Of a stretch of 64,000 nucleotides of DNA, positions 42,927 through 53,210 are shown in pieces. The translations under genes and the position numbers were made by a program. The stretch is from NCBI GenBank assembly GCA_013816845.1, contig JACDDU010000006.1, positions 1-64,000 of the forward strand. Direction: 5' to 3'. This DNA is from Gammaproteobacteria bacterium. GTDB taxonomy: Bacteria; Pseudomonadota; Gammaproteobacteria; DSM-16500. The notes under the pieces are model-generated. The model saw nothing but the letters and a program-made list of their open reading frames with translations, had not been told where the DNA came from and searched no databases. Within the stretch, counting starts at the first letter, position 1. The number at the start of each line of letters is the position of its first letter.

Positions 42927-44957
42927 TTAGCTTCTACTTATATTTTCTTTCACTTTTGGGTTCACATCTTCAGTAAGATTATTTCCTGGCTTGGTCGGGG
43001 TCTTAAAGAGACCTAAGTTCTCATACCCTTGAACATTGTTTAAAAGTGTCGTATTCCTTTCTAGGTAATGAATAAATATCATGCCAACTTCAAAATCTTC
43101 CGGATTTTTGTAAAAAATCTTCATCATGCATTCTACCGCTTCTTTAATCAAAGCAACTCCTTCACGGGCGGATCCATCTGATATTTTTTCTGTCCCATAG
43201 TGACTACAACATGCAGCAAGGTTGCGTAAGATGTCATCTTTAAGCTTATTGATATTGGGGTACAGGCTTGCATCGATTTCTTCCAAAAAGTTAATTGCAT
43301 GTTTGTGATAAGCAATAGCTACACCACTATGATTTTGCTGATACAATTGACGTGCAAATTTCGAGTAAACGATAGCTAAAGCAAATTTAAATGCGGATAT
43401 TTGACTCTTATCGTTAATCATAAAATTGGGATCCATAAGCACTTCTAAACCTAAATCTCCAATTTTAATGGCTTGCTCACAATCAATCATGCTTTTGAAT
43501 TGTATTTGCTTGCTACAAATTAGTAGAAATTTATCAAAGAACAAACTTTTTTCCGCACTGCCTTCTTGGCCGTTAAACGGATGATCGATTAAGAATTGAT
43601 AGCATTCACAACCTAGCTCATAAGCTTTATCATATTCCTTTGCACTCAGTAATTTATCTAACTCAAAAGTGTAAGCTTTGATGAAGTTAGAAGTATAAAT
43701 TGGATTTGCAATCACTAGCTCTTTAGCAAAACTAAATTTAGTTGCAAATTCTTTGAATTTTTCGGCTAAACTAAGCATCCGAGCGTAATTTTGCGCTTTC
43801 TCGGCACTGGTAAGACACTTATTATTAAGATCAAAAAACAAACCTATGATGAGCAATTTTTCGCGTTTTGCAAGATTTTCTATAGAACAAGACGTGTCCA
43901 TCCAGAGCATACATTCAACCATGTTCACGTAAGCGTGATGAAATTCTCTCTTTTGCATCAATCCTTTTATTTTTTCATAATATGAATTAAGTAAATCAAT
44001 ACTCATAACCTCTAAAAAGTTATGATTATTTTTTTTCTGATCTACATCTTCAGTTAGCGCATTTTGATTGCTTAAGATTTGATAAGCTTGTTTCAAATAT
44101 TTGATCGCTTCATCAAAATTAGCTTGAACGAATAAATCGCTACCCAAATATGACATAGAACATGCTAAGATTTTTTGGTAAAAATAAGAGGAATAATTAT
44201 TGTTTTGAAATGCGTTATAAATCTTTTCAAAGTAAATTTTAGTTTCGCTTAAAGGGTTGCCCGCTAAAAGTAAAACATTAGCATATTCATAATACGCATT
44301 AATGAGGTATAATTTTGTTTCCACACATTTTGGACCACTATCTTTGATTTTCTCAAAATGCTCTACCGCTTGTTCAAATGAAACTATAGCCGCATGAAAA
44401 TTATTGTTTCGATACTCACGTATACCTTGCTGATAAAAACTTTCCGCAGAAATTACAGACCGCTGATGTGGGCTAACATCCACAATAGAAGTATCAGTTA
44501 ATTGCTTGGATAACGAATTAATTTCAGAAAATATTGAAATACGTGACCCAGCACGCAATACTTGCGGAGAATGATTGGGTGACTTAACACTATCACGAAC
44601 ATCTGACAAACGTGTGATTAAGTCTTGGATACTTTCTTCGGACTTAATAGTGATATCTTTTAAAACCCTGCCATCATTGTTAACATCTTGGATAATTGCA
44701 TTCATAATCTCTGGATTCACCAAATTCAATTTGGCAAACATGGAAAGCCGAGTCGTTAAAATACTTTTCGCGCGGCACTTAACTCCTCTTTTAATTGCAT
44801 TAAGATAATCGATATAATCAGTAGGTAGGCTTTTAAGATAAGATTCCGACGTCGACTTGATTTTTTCGTCATTTAAGGTCTTATAAAACATTACAATCAT
44901 GTCTGTCGTTAAGTCGACAGGCGTATTAGCATTAACATTTGAAGTTCTTGGTTGCAT
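42927..44957 (-). CDS. TPR-like helical repeat protein, putative effector
   Basis: 676 residues, no signal peptide or membrane segment. After a polar N-terminus (1-160) comes a tetratricopeptide-like array. Clear units are ESFYQQGIREYRNNNFHAAI then VSFEQAVEHFEKI, and DLFVQANFDEAIKYLKQAYQ; weaker helical pairs follow (YTFELDKLLSAKEYDKAYEL, VYSKFARQLYQQNHSGVAIA then YHKHAINFLEEI, EGVALIKEAVECMMKIF). TPR arrays bind proteins and are common in Legionella and Coxiella effectors. The C-terminus is charged (NPKVKENISRS). No enzymatic domain recognised. Confidence 0.65.
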   Translation of the reverse strand: MQPRTSNVNANTPVDLTTDMIVMFYKTLNDEKIKSTSESYLKSLPTDYIDYLNAIKRGVKCRAKSILTTRLSMFAKLNLVNPEIMNAIIQDVNNDGRVLKDITIKSEESIQDLITRLSDVRDSVKSPNHSPQVLRAGSRISIFSEINSLSKQLTDTSIVDVSPHQRSVISAESFYQQGIREYRNNNFHAAIVSFEQAVEHFEKIKDSGPKCVETKLYLINAYYEYANVLLLAGNPLSETKIYFEKIYNAFQNNNYSSYFYQKILACSMSYLGSDLFVQANFDEAIKYLKQAYQILSNQNALTEDVDQKKNNHNFLEVMSIDLLNSYYEKIKGLMQKREFHHAYVNMVECMLWMDTSCSIENLAKREKLLIIGLFFDLNNKCLTSAEKAQNYARMLSLAEKFKEFATKFSFAKELVIANPIYTSNFIKAYTFELDKLLSAKEYDKAYELGCECYQFLIDHPFNGQEGSAEKSLFFDKFLLICSKQIQFKSMIDCEQAIKIGDLGLEVLMDPNFMINDKSQISAFKFALAIVYSKFARQLYQQNHSGVAIAYHKHAINFLEEIDASLYPNINKLKDDILRNLAACCSHYGTEKISDGSAREGVALIKEAVECMMKIFYKNPEDFEVGMIFIHYLERNTTLLNNVQGYENLGLFKTPTKPGNNLTEDVNPKVKENISRS

Positions 44958-45448
44958 GATCGTCGTGTCCTATTGTAACTACAACGATTATACCCAGCCA
45001 TTTTTAAATAAGATTAACCAGACCTTAAATCTAATATGATTCATTTTTGCTTAACGTTAGCCTAAGTAATCATGATCTCCTCTATACCAAACACTGATAC
45101 AAAAAAATTATTACCTGGGGCATTTTAGGGGATAAGTACGCGCTATTGACTGAAAGATAGATACCTATAAAGTTTGCTAAGCCCATAGCATAAATTTTGG
45201 AATAATGAAATCTTAACGATTAATTAAAGGCTATACATCTTATTCCCAGTGGTAAAAATGATTCAGTTAATTAATTCTTAATAAATCGAAAGAAAATGGA
45301 TTTTTGAATATAGTATTTATTTATGATTTATAGCATGATGAACACACTTACTTGAGATATTTAAACTAAGCGGATCCACGAATAAGATGACTTTTAAGTC
45401 TTTTACCGCTTACTCATACCAAAACCCCTTTAAAACGACAGGCTTAAA
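44958..45448. other. Divergent intergenic region
   Basis: About 490 bp between the TPR gene (minus) and the cupin gene (plus). It must carry both promoters; no motif was convincing and there is no ORF. Confidence 0.4.
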
Positions 45449-45910
45449 ATGAAAACAATATCGAAAAAATTTCTTACGTTAGTACTTATTGTCACAAATT
45501 TAATATTCACCTCAGCCCTCGCATCATCTGAACAATCATCCGCAGTTTACAATTTCAATACCATGCCTGCTTATCAATTAATTGATACTATCAATATGCG
45601 TTTTGTTACAAGTGACTCATTTACAATCATTCAATGGAATATGAAGGCAGGTGCAAAGCTGATGCCACAGCATAAGCATCCCAATGAGCAAGTGATCAGA
45701 GTGCTTGAAGGTATGCTGCAGGTTCACTCAGGTTTGTCAATCACGACGCTACGTAAAGGTGACGTCATGATATTTGCATCGAATGTCCCGCATGGTTTTA
45801 TAGCTGTTACGGATACCGTGATGTATGAACAGCAAACGCCGTTTCGCAAGGATTTTCTGGAAGAAGGTTTTATACAAAAATTGAGCGCGATCTTAAAGCA
45901 GAACCAGTGA
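45449..45910 (+). CDS. Secreted cupin-domain protein
   Basis: 153 residues. A signal peptide is clear (MKTISKKFLTLVLIVTNLIF, cleavage near SALAS at residue 26). The mature part is a single cupin barrel: PQHKHPNEQVIRVLEG supplies His75, His77 and Gln81, and NVPHGFIAV supplies His115, the usual metal site with Gln in place of Glu. Gly-Asp (LRKGDVMIF) marks the second motif. Such small periplasmic cupins bind a metal and act on small molecules or sense them; the substrate is unknown. Monocistronic. Confidence 0.75.
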   Translation: MKTISKKFLTLVLIVTNLIFTSALASSEQSSAVYNFNTMPAYQLIDTINMRFVTSDSFTIIQWNMKAGAKLMPQHKHPNEQVIRVLEGMLQVHSGLSITTLRKGDVMIFASNVPHGFIAVTDTVMYEQQTPFRKDFLEEGFIQKLSAILKQNQ

Positions 45911-46142
45911 AAAAAGAGTAAGACTTATAAGTGAGAATGAGAAATGCCGATCAGTTCAGCTTTAGTTTTTCATTCTTTATAAAGCGATTTAGTAATTTGG
46001 TTAAGCATACATTCTCACTTTATGATCTTTACTTGATTTGCCAATGACATCGAAATTTATAAAGATAAATGGAAAAAATACTTAATTCTTTAAATTATAT
46101 ACGGCAAGCCAAACGATTAATTTCGATACACGACTCTACAAG

Positions 46143-46739
46143 TTAAGCAAACACATCATTGTTAGGATTATTATTCCAGATATATTCTGTATTTTTTATA
46201 ACTTCATTACTTATTTTTTCACCATACAATTTTTTAATCACGTATAAAGACATATCCATGCCTGCAGCCACGCCGGATGAGGTAATAATTTTACCGTCTT
46301 CTACCCACCGTGCTTTCCTTATCCATTGAACATTCGGGCCTTGCAATTTAACCCAATCAAAAGCAAGTTTGTTTGAAGTCGCATGATGATAATCAAGGAT
46401 ATGAGCCTTTGCTAATAACGCCGATCCTGTACAAACAGATAAGATTAATTTTGTTTTATTGCTCGTGGCATTAATCCATTTTAATAGATTTTTATTCCGA
46501 ACTTCCTTGCGTGTACCGATTCCGCCTGGGATTAGAAGTATATCTAAGCGTGGAGTGTTTTTGAATGCAAAGTCCGCTTTAACTAAAACATTCTGTGCTG
46601 ATTTAACTAACCCTTTTTTTTCTGCAATAAAGATTATCTTGAAACGTTCAGGCAAACTACCAAACATTTCAACGGGACCAAAAACATCAAGCGATTCAAA
46701 ATTTGAAAAAAGTAAGACACCCATTATAAAAGCTTTCAT
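46143..46739 (-). CDS. DJ-1/PfpI family protein
   Basis: 198 residues, the normal length. LDVFGPVEMFGSL near residues 17-29 and PRLDILLIPGGIGTRKEV at 63-80 are typical of the branch related to isonitrile hydratases and the amidase-like domain of AraC regulators. The nucleophile elbow is SVCTGSALLA with Cys103, and SGVAAGMDMSLYVI matches the family's late motif. There is no DNA-binding domain. Activity could be glyoxalase-like, hydratase or stress-related; the sequence does not decide. A basic residue-rich stretch (WIRKARWVEDGKI) is usual in this family. Confidence 0.8.
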   Translation of the reverse strand: MKAFIMGVLLFSNFESLDVFGPVEMFGSLPERFKIIFIAEKKGLVKSAQNVLVKADFAFKNTPRLDILLIPGGIGTRKEVRNKNLLKWINATSNKTKLILSVCTGSALLAKAHILDYHHATSNKLAFDWVKLQGPNVQWIRKARWVEDGKIITSSGVAAGMDMSLYVIKKLYGEKISNEVIKNTEYIWNNNPNNDVFA

Positions 46740-47249
46740 CTTTCAACCATTATTTCTGATATGTGTCATGTTTACTGATGTAAGTTTTTAATATTACTAC
46801 CGATGAATCAAAGAATATCATCTCTATCCAGATTGCTTTTTCTTTTAAATATAAAATTAGCAACGCGGTATTAGAGACTTGGCTTTTTTCGCCCTTATGG
46901 ATGAATCAATTCGATCAAACATCGACAAAGATAAATGCCTCCTATTAAGATCGGGATGTTATGGACATGATATGTAGGCCTGTTTCTAATGGGTGAATCG
47001 AGACATGGTCATGTCCTCCCATACCGTTAACTTAATCTGTGACGCTGCGTAAAATATTACGCATGCAATGTTAACAATTTAATGAAAAGTTTAACAGTTT
47101 AAATCAGTAAATTTCTCAAATTTAAAAGATGAGCACATCATGCCTCTAATTTTATTATTGTTGATATACTTTTATTTAAATGATTATACTTCCGAAATTT
47201 GTAGGTAAAATTTGCTTTCCGTCATTTAATATTTAGGACAGATTTACTC
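46740..47249. other. Divergent intergenic region
   Basis: About 510 bp between the DJ-1-like and epimerase genes. It contains TGCGTAA-AATA-TTACGCA at 47046-47063, a 7-bp-arm inverted repeat of operator type. No ORF supported. Confidence 0.45.
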
Positions 47250-48284
47250 ATGCGCGTACTTATCATTGGTGGTAATAAATTTATCGGTCCTTACGTGGTC
47301 CAAACTTTACACAAAACAGGTCATGAAATTATTTTATTTAATCGTGGACAAACAAAACACACATTCCCATTTCCAGTTGCTTCAATTCAAGGTGATCGAA
47401 ACGATCTTACTTTATTTCAAAATCAACTTTTAGCGTTTCATCCTGATATTGTCATTGATATGATTCCCTATACAGAGCGCAATGCCGAGCAAGTCGGTAA
47501 TATTTTTCATGGAAAAGTAAAACGCGTTGTAATTATCAGTAGTTGTGATGTTTATCAAGCTTACGATCGATTGTGGAATGTAACTACCGATCAATTGATA
47601 TCGACACCTTTAAAAGAACAGTCGGCATTAAGAGACAATTTTTATCCCTACAGAAAAATTTTGAGCGCTAAATCTGGCGACTGGGGTTACGATTATGAAA
47701 AAATTTTGGTTGAAAATACGATTCGCTCCTATGTAGATCTAAATAGCACTATATTACGTTTACCGATGGTGTATGGTCCAGGCGATCATTCCCGTATTTA
47801 TCCCTATTTAAAAAGAATAGATGATGCAAGACCCATCTTGCTGGATGAAAACAAAGCCAATTGGCGCAGCTCCAGGGGATATGTCGAAGACATGGCCAAT
47901 GCTGTCGTGCTTGCTGCCTTAGACACACGTACAGGTAATCGCATATATAATGTTGCAGAAAAAGAAATGTATAGTGAATTAGAATGGATTAATCGCATTG
48001 CTGAAATTACTGGAAAACGTTATGAAATAAAAGAACTTCCACATGAAAAATTACCTGAACATTTACAAGAACCACTAGCATGGGAACAAGATTTAACTTT
48101 AGACACGCAGAGCATACGAGACGAATTAAATTATAAAGAATTATATTCGTCAGAAATTGCCTTGCAAAAATCCATTGATTGGTTACGGACTCAAAAACCC
48201 GACAATATAGATGATCGCTCATTTAATTATGATGCGGAAGATATAGCTTTAGCCGAAGCCTGCACAAGAACGCTACGCCTATGA
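47250..48284 (+). CDS. NAD-dependent epimerase/dehydratase family protein (extended SDR)
   Basis: 344 residues. The Rossmann NAD-binding motif is GGNKFIG (7-13) after MRVLII; the active-site Tyr-Lys is Tyr147 and Lys151 in GYDYEKILVEN, with ISSCDVYQAYD (96-106) supplying the Ser-region strand. VYGPGDHSR and NVAEKEMYSELEWI are typical of the atypical SDR branch that includes plant CSP41-like RNA-binding proteins and sugar epimerases. GGNxFIG in place of GxxGxxG is characteristic of this branch. Cytoplasmic; substrate unknown. The upstream sequence has AGGACAG nine bases before the ATG. No sugar-pathway neighbours. Confidence 0.8.
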   Translation: MRVLIIGGNKFIGPYVVQTLHKTGHEIILFNRGQTKHTFPFPVASIQGDRNDLTLFQNQLLAFHPDIVIDMIPYTERNAEQVGNIFHGKVKRVVIISSCDVYQAYDRLWNVTTDQLISTPLKEQSALRDNFYPYRKILSAKSGDWGYDYEKILVENTIRSYVDLNSTILRLPMVYGPGDHSRIYPYLKRIDDARPILLDENKANWRSSRGYVEDMANAVVLAALDTRTGNRIYNVAEKEMYSELEWINRIAEITGKRYEIKELPHEKLPEHLQEPLAWEQDLTLDTQSIRDELNYKELYSSEIALQKSIDWLRTQKPDNIDDRSFNYDAEDIALAEACTRTLRL

Positions 48285-48715
48285 TTGACTGCTATATGAA
48301 GAGCGTTGCATCGAAGCGATTCTAAAAATATTTCCAAAATCATAATATTTTTCTTTGCAAGATAAGCTCAAATGGATATCAGATAAAAAGCGATAAAACA
48401 AAATAAGAATTCGCACTGAAATTTTTTAGAAAATATCCAATTTAGCTGACGAGCAATACACAAAGCTATATATAATTTGATTCAAAAAAGTTATAAAACT
48501 AGGTACCGTATTGCTCTTTAGCCATAAACAGACTGATTCATTAAATCTTTAAATTGTGAGGGTAGTAGGCAAAAAAAAAAGATCACGGTATAGTGGAGAT
48601 TATTCCACCTAAGATATAACCCTAACCACTTTGATCTATCCATTAATCTATCAATTAATTTAACATTCTCTTAAGTATATTCCGATAGAATAAGGAAAAA
48701 GAGACTATCAAACTC
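48285..48715. other. Intergenic, nothing definite
   Basis: About 430 bp between two plus-strand genes. An A10 tract at 48573-48582 and a TAGTGGA...TCCACCTA imperfect hairpin just after it are the only features. AAGGAAAAAGAG precedes the next gene's start. Confidence 0.4.
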
Positions 48716-49939
48716 ATGCAATCCCATTCAAATTTTTTAAGTGATATCGCTAATCTCAATTTCGACGAAGTGGATTGGCCTGTTATCTATGGTGATAAAT
48801 ATATCTTTCAATCTGTCCGGTCAACACAAGCTGATGATAATTATTCTTTGCGAATCTATGTCACCCGTCCTAAGGAACAATCAGCTCGACTTAGTCAATA
48901 TTTAGCAAATTGTTTGAAACTAGATATAGGCCGTACACCTTTTGTATTACTTTGGTGCTTAGTTGACTTGAAATTAACTAACAATGAATTGGTTATGGCT
49001 TGCCATAAAAATAACCAACTTTCAGCCGAATTATTTTATAAGTTAATGATCAATTTAAGTCAGTATAAACTTAGGACAAGCAACACTAACACTGTGCAGA
49101 AACGTGAAATAGCCAAAAAATCACTAGATTGGAATCAAATTACCTATAAATTAAGCCAACAAAATTGTCCGACTGGGTATGGTGCAATGCTTATATTTGA
49201 AGTTCCTCATTATTTTACGAATGAAACAAGACTCTCACTCATTAAAAAAATCCGGGAAAAGATCAGATTTAAAACTCAACATATAAAAATACCTAAAAGG
49301 ACTGCAGCAGAGATTACTCGCGCAGGTCAGGTTGTACTTTTGATTTCTAACCAACTTCATATTAATTATATAAACTTACTGGTTACGGAATTTTTGGAAA
49401 AAAACCGCTCTAGTGGAAATACCAGATTAACAAATCCAATGCAACTGCCTATCACTTCTCATACGACAACATCAATTTCATCTTCCCCAAATCACTCTAC
49501 TCCCGGTTCAGACTCATGTTTAGTGACTAATAATACAAATACATTGTCGCTATCGCCTACGGAGCATAAGGATCTGCGAGAGGATAAGATCCTGTCATCT
49601 AAAGATCCTTTTGATATATCTTTGTTCCCAATTAACTTCATGGATCAGAGTGCGCCTGATTATGATTTATCAATAACCCAAGAAACCACCCCGGAATTAT
49701 TAAATCAAAATTTAGAGGTTGATGGTGATCCCTTCGCCCTTCAAACTTACTCTGATCAGGGAACGCATGCCGCGCCTGTTACAAATCAATCAACTATACA
49801 ATTAGATTCTGGTTACCACTTATTTGGTACATTTAAAGTAATAGTAAAAAATCAACAAGCTAAAAAAGATAATGAACCTGAACTTTCTGTTGAAATTATT
49901 CAAAAATTTAATAGCAATTCTAATAGTCAACAGTGTTAA
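48716..49939 (+). CDS. Hypothetical protein with disordered C-terminal half, possible effector
   Basis: 407 residues, no signal peptide or membrane segment. Residues 1-225 are a folded alpha/beta region of unknown family (NLNFDEVDWPVIYGDKYIFQ, RPKEQSARLSQYLANCLKLD, CPTGYGAMLIFEVPHYF). Residues 230-380 are low complexity, rich in Ser, Thr, Asn and Pro. A last strand-rich stretch (YHLFGTFKVIVKNQQAKKDN) and EPELSVEIIQKFN close the protein. Position upstream of the repeat protein and the composition suggest a translocated protein; there is no direct evidence. Confidence 0.55.
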   Translation: MQSHSNFLSDIANLNFDEVDWPVIYGDKYIFQSVRSTQADDNYSLRIYVTRPKEQSARLSQYLANCLKLDIGRTPFVLLWCLVDLKLTNNELVMACHKNNQLSAELFYKLMINLSQYKLRTSNTNTVQKREIAKKSLDWNQITYKLSQQNCPTGYGAMLIFEVPHYFTNETRLSLIKKIREKIRFKTQHIKIPKRTAAEITRAGQVVLLISNQLHINYINLLVTEFLEKNRSSGNTRLTNPMQLPITSHTTTSISSSPNHSTPGSDSCLVTNNTNTLSLSPTEHKDLREDKILSSKDPFDISLFPINFMDQSAPDYDLSITQETTPELLNQNLEVDGDPFALQTYSDQGTHAAPVTNQSTIQLDSGYHLFGTFKVIVKNQQAKKDNEPELSVEIIQKFNSNSNSQQC

Positions 49940-50260
49940 CACTATTAATAACTTTAATTAACAGGTATGAAATTTGAAACGTTATAAGTCACGGTTTTAA
50001 TATAACGCAGAAAATTTTTTGTGCAGCTGGAATAGAAATCATCGTCACCGAGCAATTTCTTAGGAATCTAGCCCTTTTCTGAAAAGCAATCTAAACGAGT
50101 GCATATCACGTAAAACTGTTATTAGATGATTTACATCGGTACTTAACAAAGAGCTTCACTCAAATTCCACCTCAAAATTTGCTATGACTAGCGATAAACT
50201 GTCCTCTGAATCAATACCCCGAATAATAGCCGTTCAAATAAGAACTTAACTATAATCTAA
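49940..50260. other. Intergenic, nothing recognised
   Basis: About 320 bp between two plus-strand genes. No hairpin with a T run, no ORF, and only a weak ribosome binding site before the next start. Confidence 0.4.
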
Positions 50261-51661
50261 ATGAACTACCTTCAATTAGACGACCCTTCCCTGCCCATCA
50301 TTGCTTATGCTAGTATGCCCGGCAATATAATACATCATAGTTTGTCATTATTTTATAATAAAAACGAGAAAGCAATGAACAGCCATCACTATATTTGTAA
50401 CACACTCTCCACTGAACCCAAATTAACTTTTGATCAAAAAAAAGCATTGCATAGTTTGACTCAACTTCAACCCTATGGGTATACCGCTTTGCAACTAAGC
50501 GCTTGGCAAGGAATGTTTTATGAAGAACATGAGGAGGCACTCATATATTTGAGTAAAAAAGGTCTTTCTTCTGAGCAGGCTATTGAGATAGTTAGTAATT
50601 TAAGTATTGACGAAGCTCAGGGAATTGCTGAGGGACTTGCCCGAAATGATGTTTTACAACTAAACGCTAATCAAATAAAGTCATTGAGCGCGCTTCAAGA
50701 TTATGGCTTAACAGTAGAACACCTACGAAACTGCCAACTGCCAAAAGGCTTGCAATTTGGCCCGGCTCATCAACAAGCTTTATGTTTTTTGATCAAAGAA
50801 AAACAAATGAATCCTGAAGTTGCAATTGCAGAAATAAATCAACTGGGCTCTGATGGAGCTTATGCAATCGCAACCGGTTTATGTCGCAGTCAAGTGCTGG
50901 GACTTAATCGGTATCAACATAAAACTCTACTAAAGTTACAACAATACGGACTTACTGCAGAACATTTGCGAAGTTGGCAGCTTCCTTCGGACGAAAAGGA
51001 ATTTTATAATGGTCATAAGGATGCGCTAATTTATCTTCTTCAAGTACGAAATCTTAGTCCTGAAAATGCCATTAAAGAAATAAATGCAGTCACTTCAGGT
51101 CAGGCAGCAGGAATCGCCAAAGGTCTGATGCGCACTGAGGTCATAGGATTACAGGAAGAACAAGTTAATTCACTGATTGATTTACGTGAAAAAGGCTTCT
51201 CTGAATTCCCTGCTGAACATCTTAAACAGTGGCAAGGAGCCTATTTTTCAACTTCTCATAAAAACGCTCTGATCAATTTAGTTGAAAAACGTCATTACAA
51301 ATCAGCTGCTGCTGTCGCTGAAATTAATAATCTTAATGAATTTGAGGCGAGATCAATTGCAGAAAATAATCTTACTAGGGATGAAGTACTTGGATTTAAT
51401 GGATGGCAAATAAGGTTATTAGCACGACTAAAAAATAAGGGATTTACTTATTCCCATATGCGTAGTTGGCAAGCACCCAATGAAAGCGAACATTTTCTAG
51501 CTGGCTTAAATGATGCTGTAATTTATTTAATTAAAAAAGGCATGAAGGCAGAAGACGTTATTTCAGAGATAAATGGATTAACTAATAACCAGGCAGCAAG
51601 ACTTGTTAAAGGGGAAACTCGTGAACAGATATTAAATTGCGCATCATCTCTTAGACCTTAG
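50261..51661 (+). CDS. Protein of five tandem ~80-residue helical repeats, putative effector
   Basis: 466 residues. After a 54-residue leader the protein is five tandem repeats at about 55-133, 134-214, 215-296, 297-378 and 379-459. Each follows the plan L-x2-xQ-x3-L-x-L-x2-GLT-x2-HLR-xWQ, then H-x2-AL-x-yLi, then a helix AIxEIN-L-x5-A-x-giA-GL-R-x-VLGL. Examples are YGLTAEHLRSWQLP, AIKEINAVTSGQAAGIAKGL and NNLTRDEVLGF. The repeats differ enough to be old. An all-helical solenoid for protein or nucleic-acid binding is likely. Similar repeats occur, to my recollection, in Legionella-group proteins of unknown function. No signal peptide. Codons are AT-rich like the neighbours. Confidence 0.7.
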   Translation: MNYLQLDDPSLPIIAYASMPGNIIHHSLSLFYNKNEKAMNSHHYICNTLSTEPKLTFDQKKALHSLTQLQPYGYTALQLSAWQGMFYEEHEEALIYLSKKGLSSEQAIEIVSNLSIDEAQGIAEGLARNDVLQLNANQIKSLSALQDYGLTVEHLRNCQLPKGLQFGPAHQQALCFLIKEKQMNPEVAIAEINQLGSDGAYAIATGLCRSQVLGLNRYQHKTLLKLQQYGLTAEHLRSWQLPSDEKEFYNGHKDALIYLLQVRNLSPENAIKEINAVTSGQAAGIAKGLMRTEVIGLQEEQVNSLIDLREKGFSEFPAEHLKQWQGAYFSTSHKNALINLVEKRHYKSAAAVAEINNLNEFEARSIAENNLTRDEVLGFNGWQIRLLARLKNKGFTYSHMRSWQAPNESEHFLAGLNDAVIYLIKKGMKAEDVISEINGLTNNQAARLVKGETREQILNCASSLRP

Positions 51662-51978
51662 GTGAACTACAATTAGATGGATTTATTAAAAATACCGATA
51701 AGAAGACATTCAAGATATTTTTAACAAGAAAATAAAAATGGGATTCACAGAGAATCTATACTGAATTAATTGACGACGCACTTAAACAGCAGAAATGAAA
51801 CGTGAGATCGTACGGGTCAAATTATTGCTATTAAAAATAAATAAAAGAAATATTTTTAGCGCGACGCTCGGTGATTATTTTTAACGAATTAATTTGATTT
51901 GTTATTTCAATGATCATTTTTGCTGTTTTCTGTCTTATTAAAGAATAATCGAACTGGCTTTGGAGATAAGCATCATCC
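51662..51978. other. Intergenic between convergent genes, nothing recognised
   Basis: About 317 bp. No terminator-like hairpin with a convincing stem was seen and there is no ORF. Confidence 0.4.
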
Positions 51979-53001
51979 TTACTTTTTTTTAGCTAGTAAA
52001 CCGACAGCAGCAATGCGCTCAACGTTTCTGTAATCTGGTTGGGTTAGTTCTTCTCCAAAAATATCGCAATCGATTTCTTCGTATTCATAATGTGTAACAT
52101 CCTTATCAAGTAGGGACTTTATTTGTTGAAAGAAAATATCTTTTCCTTGAACAATACAAGTTCCTGTATATAAAGCCAGAACTCCACCAGGCTCAAGGTA
52201 AGTGAGCGCTGACTGAACCATATGCACCGACAATTGCGATCCATATTGCGCTCCACCATGTCGGTAGCTCCGTTGATTTGGATCGATTATAAAGGGGGGA
52301 TTAGCCACAATAAGATCGGCTCCTTTAGGAATATCATCAAGCAAATGACTTAATATTACTTCTACATGATCTAGTTGATTGAGGGCGGTATTAATCAAAG
52401 CATAATTTAAAGCTGTTGGATTAATGTCCCCCAAGTATAGCTTCTTTACTTGATTCTGAATATTTTGATTAAGTAAATTAGTTAAAACTATTCCACCGGT
52501 ACCAGGTCCACAGCCTAAATCAACAATGATCTTTGCCGCATTAATTTTGTTTTTTAAAAATCTTATGAAGCGGTAAGTATCCGGCCCAAAAAAGACAGCA
52601 TCACTTTCAGATGTCGGATAGGAAGAATGTAGAAATAAATTATCATCGACAGTTGAAAATCGTATCTTACTTTGGAGATAAAGACCCATTTCGATTGCAA
52701 CTTTTGCTTTTGAAATAAGTGATAGAAGAGAGAGAGGAATATTTTCTTTGAGTACAGGTAAATTCCACCCAAAAAAGTCTTTTAAAATTTGATCGGTAGA
52801 ATTACTACCCTTTTCGTTGTGATTACTTTTTCGCGCCAGCACGATGCGATGTGATTCAGGGGTTATTGTCGTAAATTGATAATGAATACCTTTAAGATAA
52901 TGACCTATTTCTAATAGCGCATTTTGGACTGCAACGTTTTTTTCGTCACGACATGGGTTATATGTTTTATTTTCTTTTTCGATTGAATCATGTTCCATCA
53001 C
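51979..53001 (-). CDS. Class I SAM-dependent methyltransferase with NPPF motif
   Basis: 340 residues. The SAM-binding loop is VDLGCGPGTGG (160-170), with GDIN (191-194) as the acidic residue after strand 2 and NPPF (234-237) as the catalytic motif. NPPF/NPPY methyltransferases modify amide, adenine or guanine nitrogen (HemK, RlmG and RsmC types). The N-terminal 130 residues have no domain I recognise. It lies downstream of the AurF-like gene on the same strand with a 209-bp gap. Given that neighbour and the ATP-grasp gene beyond, it may methylate a small molecule, but an RNA or protein target fits the motif equally well. Confidence 0.75.
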   Translation of the reverse strand: MMEHDSIEKENKTYNPCRDEKNVAVQNALLEIGHYLKGIHYQFTTITPESHRIVLARKSNHNEKGSNSTDQILKDFFGWNLPVLKENIPLSLLSLISKAKVAIEMGLYLQSKIRFSTVDDNLFLHSSYPTSESDAVFFGPDTYRFIRFLKNKINAAKIIVDLGCGPGTGGIVLTNLLNQNIQNQVKKLYLGDINPTALNYALINTALNQLDHVEVILSHLLDDIPKGADLIVANPPFIIDPNQRSYRHGGAQYGSQLSVHMVQSALTYLEPGGVLALYTGTCIVQGKDIFFQQIKSLLDKDVTHYEYEEIDCDIFGEELTQPDYRNVERIAAVGLLAKKK

Positions 53002-53210
53002 ATTTCCTATCTTAATAAAGTGGAGATAACAGTCTTTCCATAACCTTTGTTTACCGATTCTGAAATGAAGCGTTTCTACTTGCCCATCAATTTATAATAA
53101 AAATTAAGTTACTTGCCTTTAGTAAGATTAATTATTAAAGGACGACTGAACATTCAACCATACCGCCTTCAGCTAACCTTATAATAATCGTTGTTATCTT
53201 AAAATTAAAT

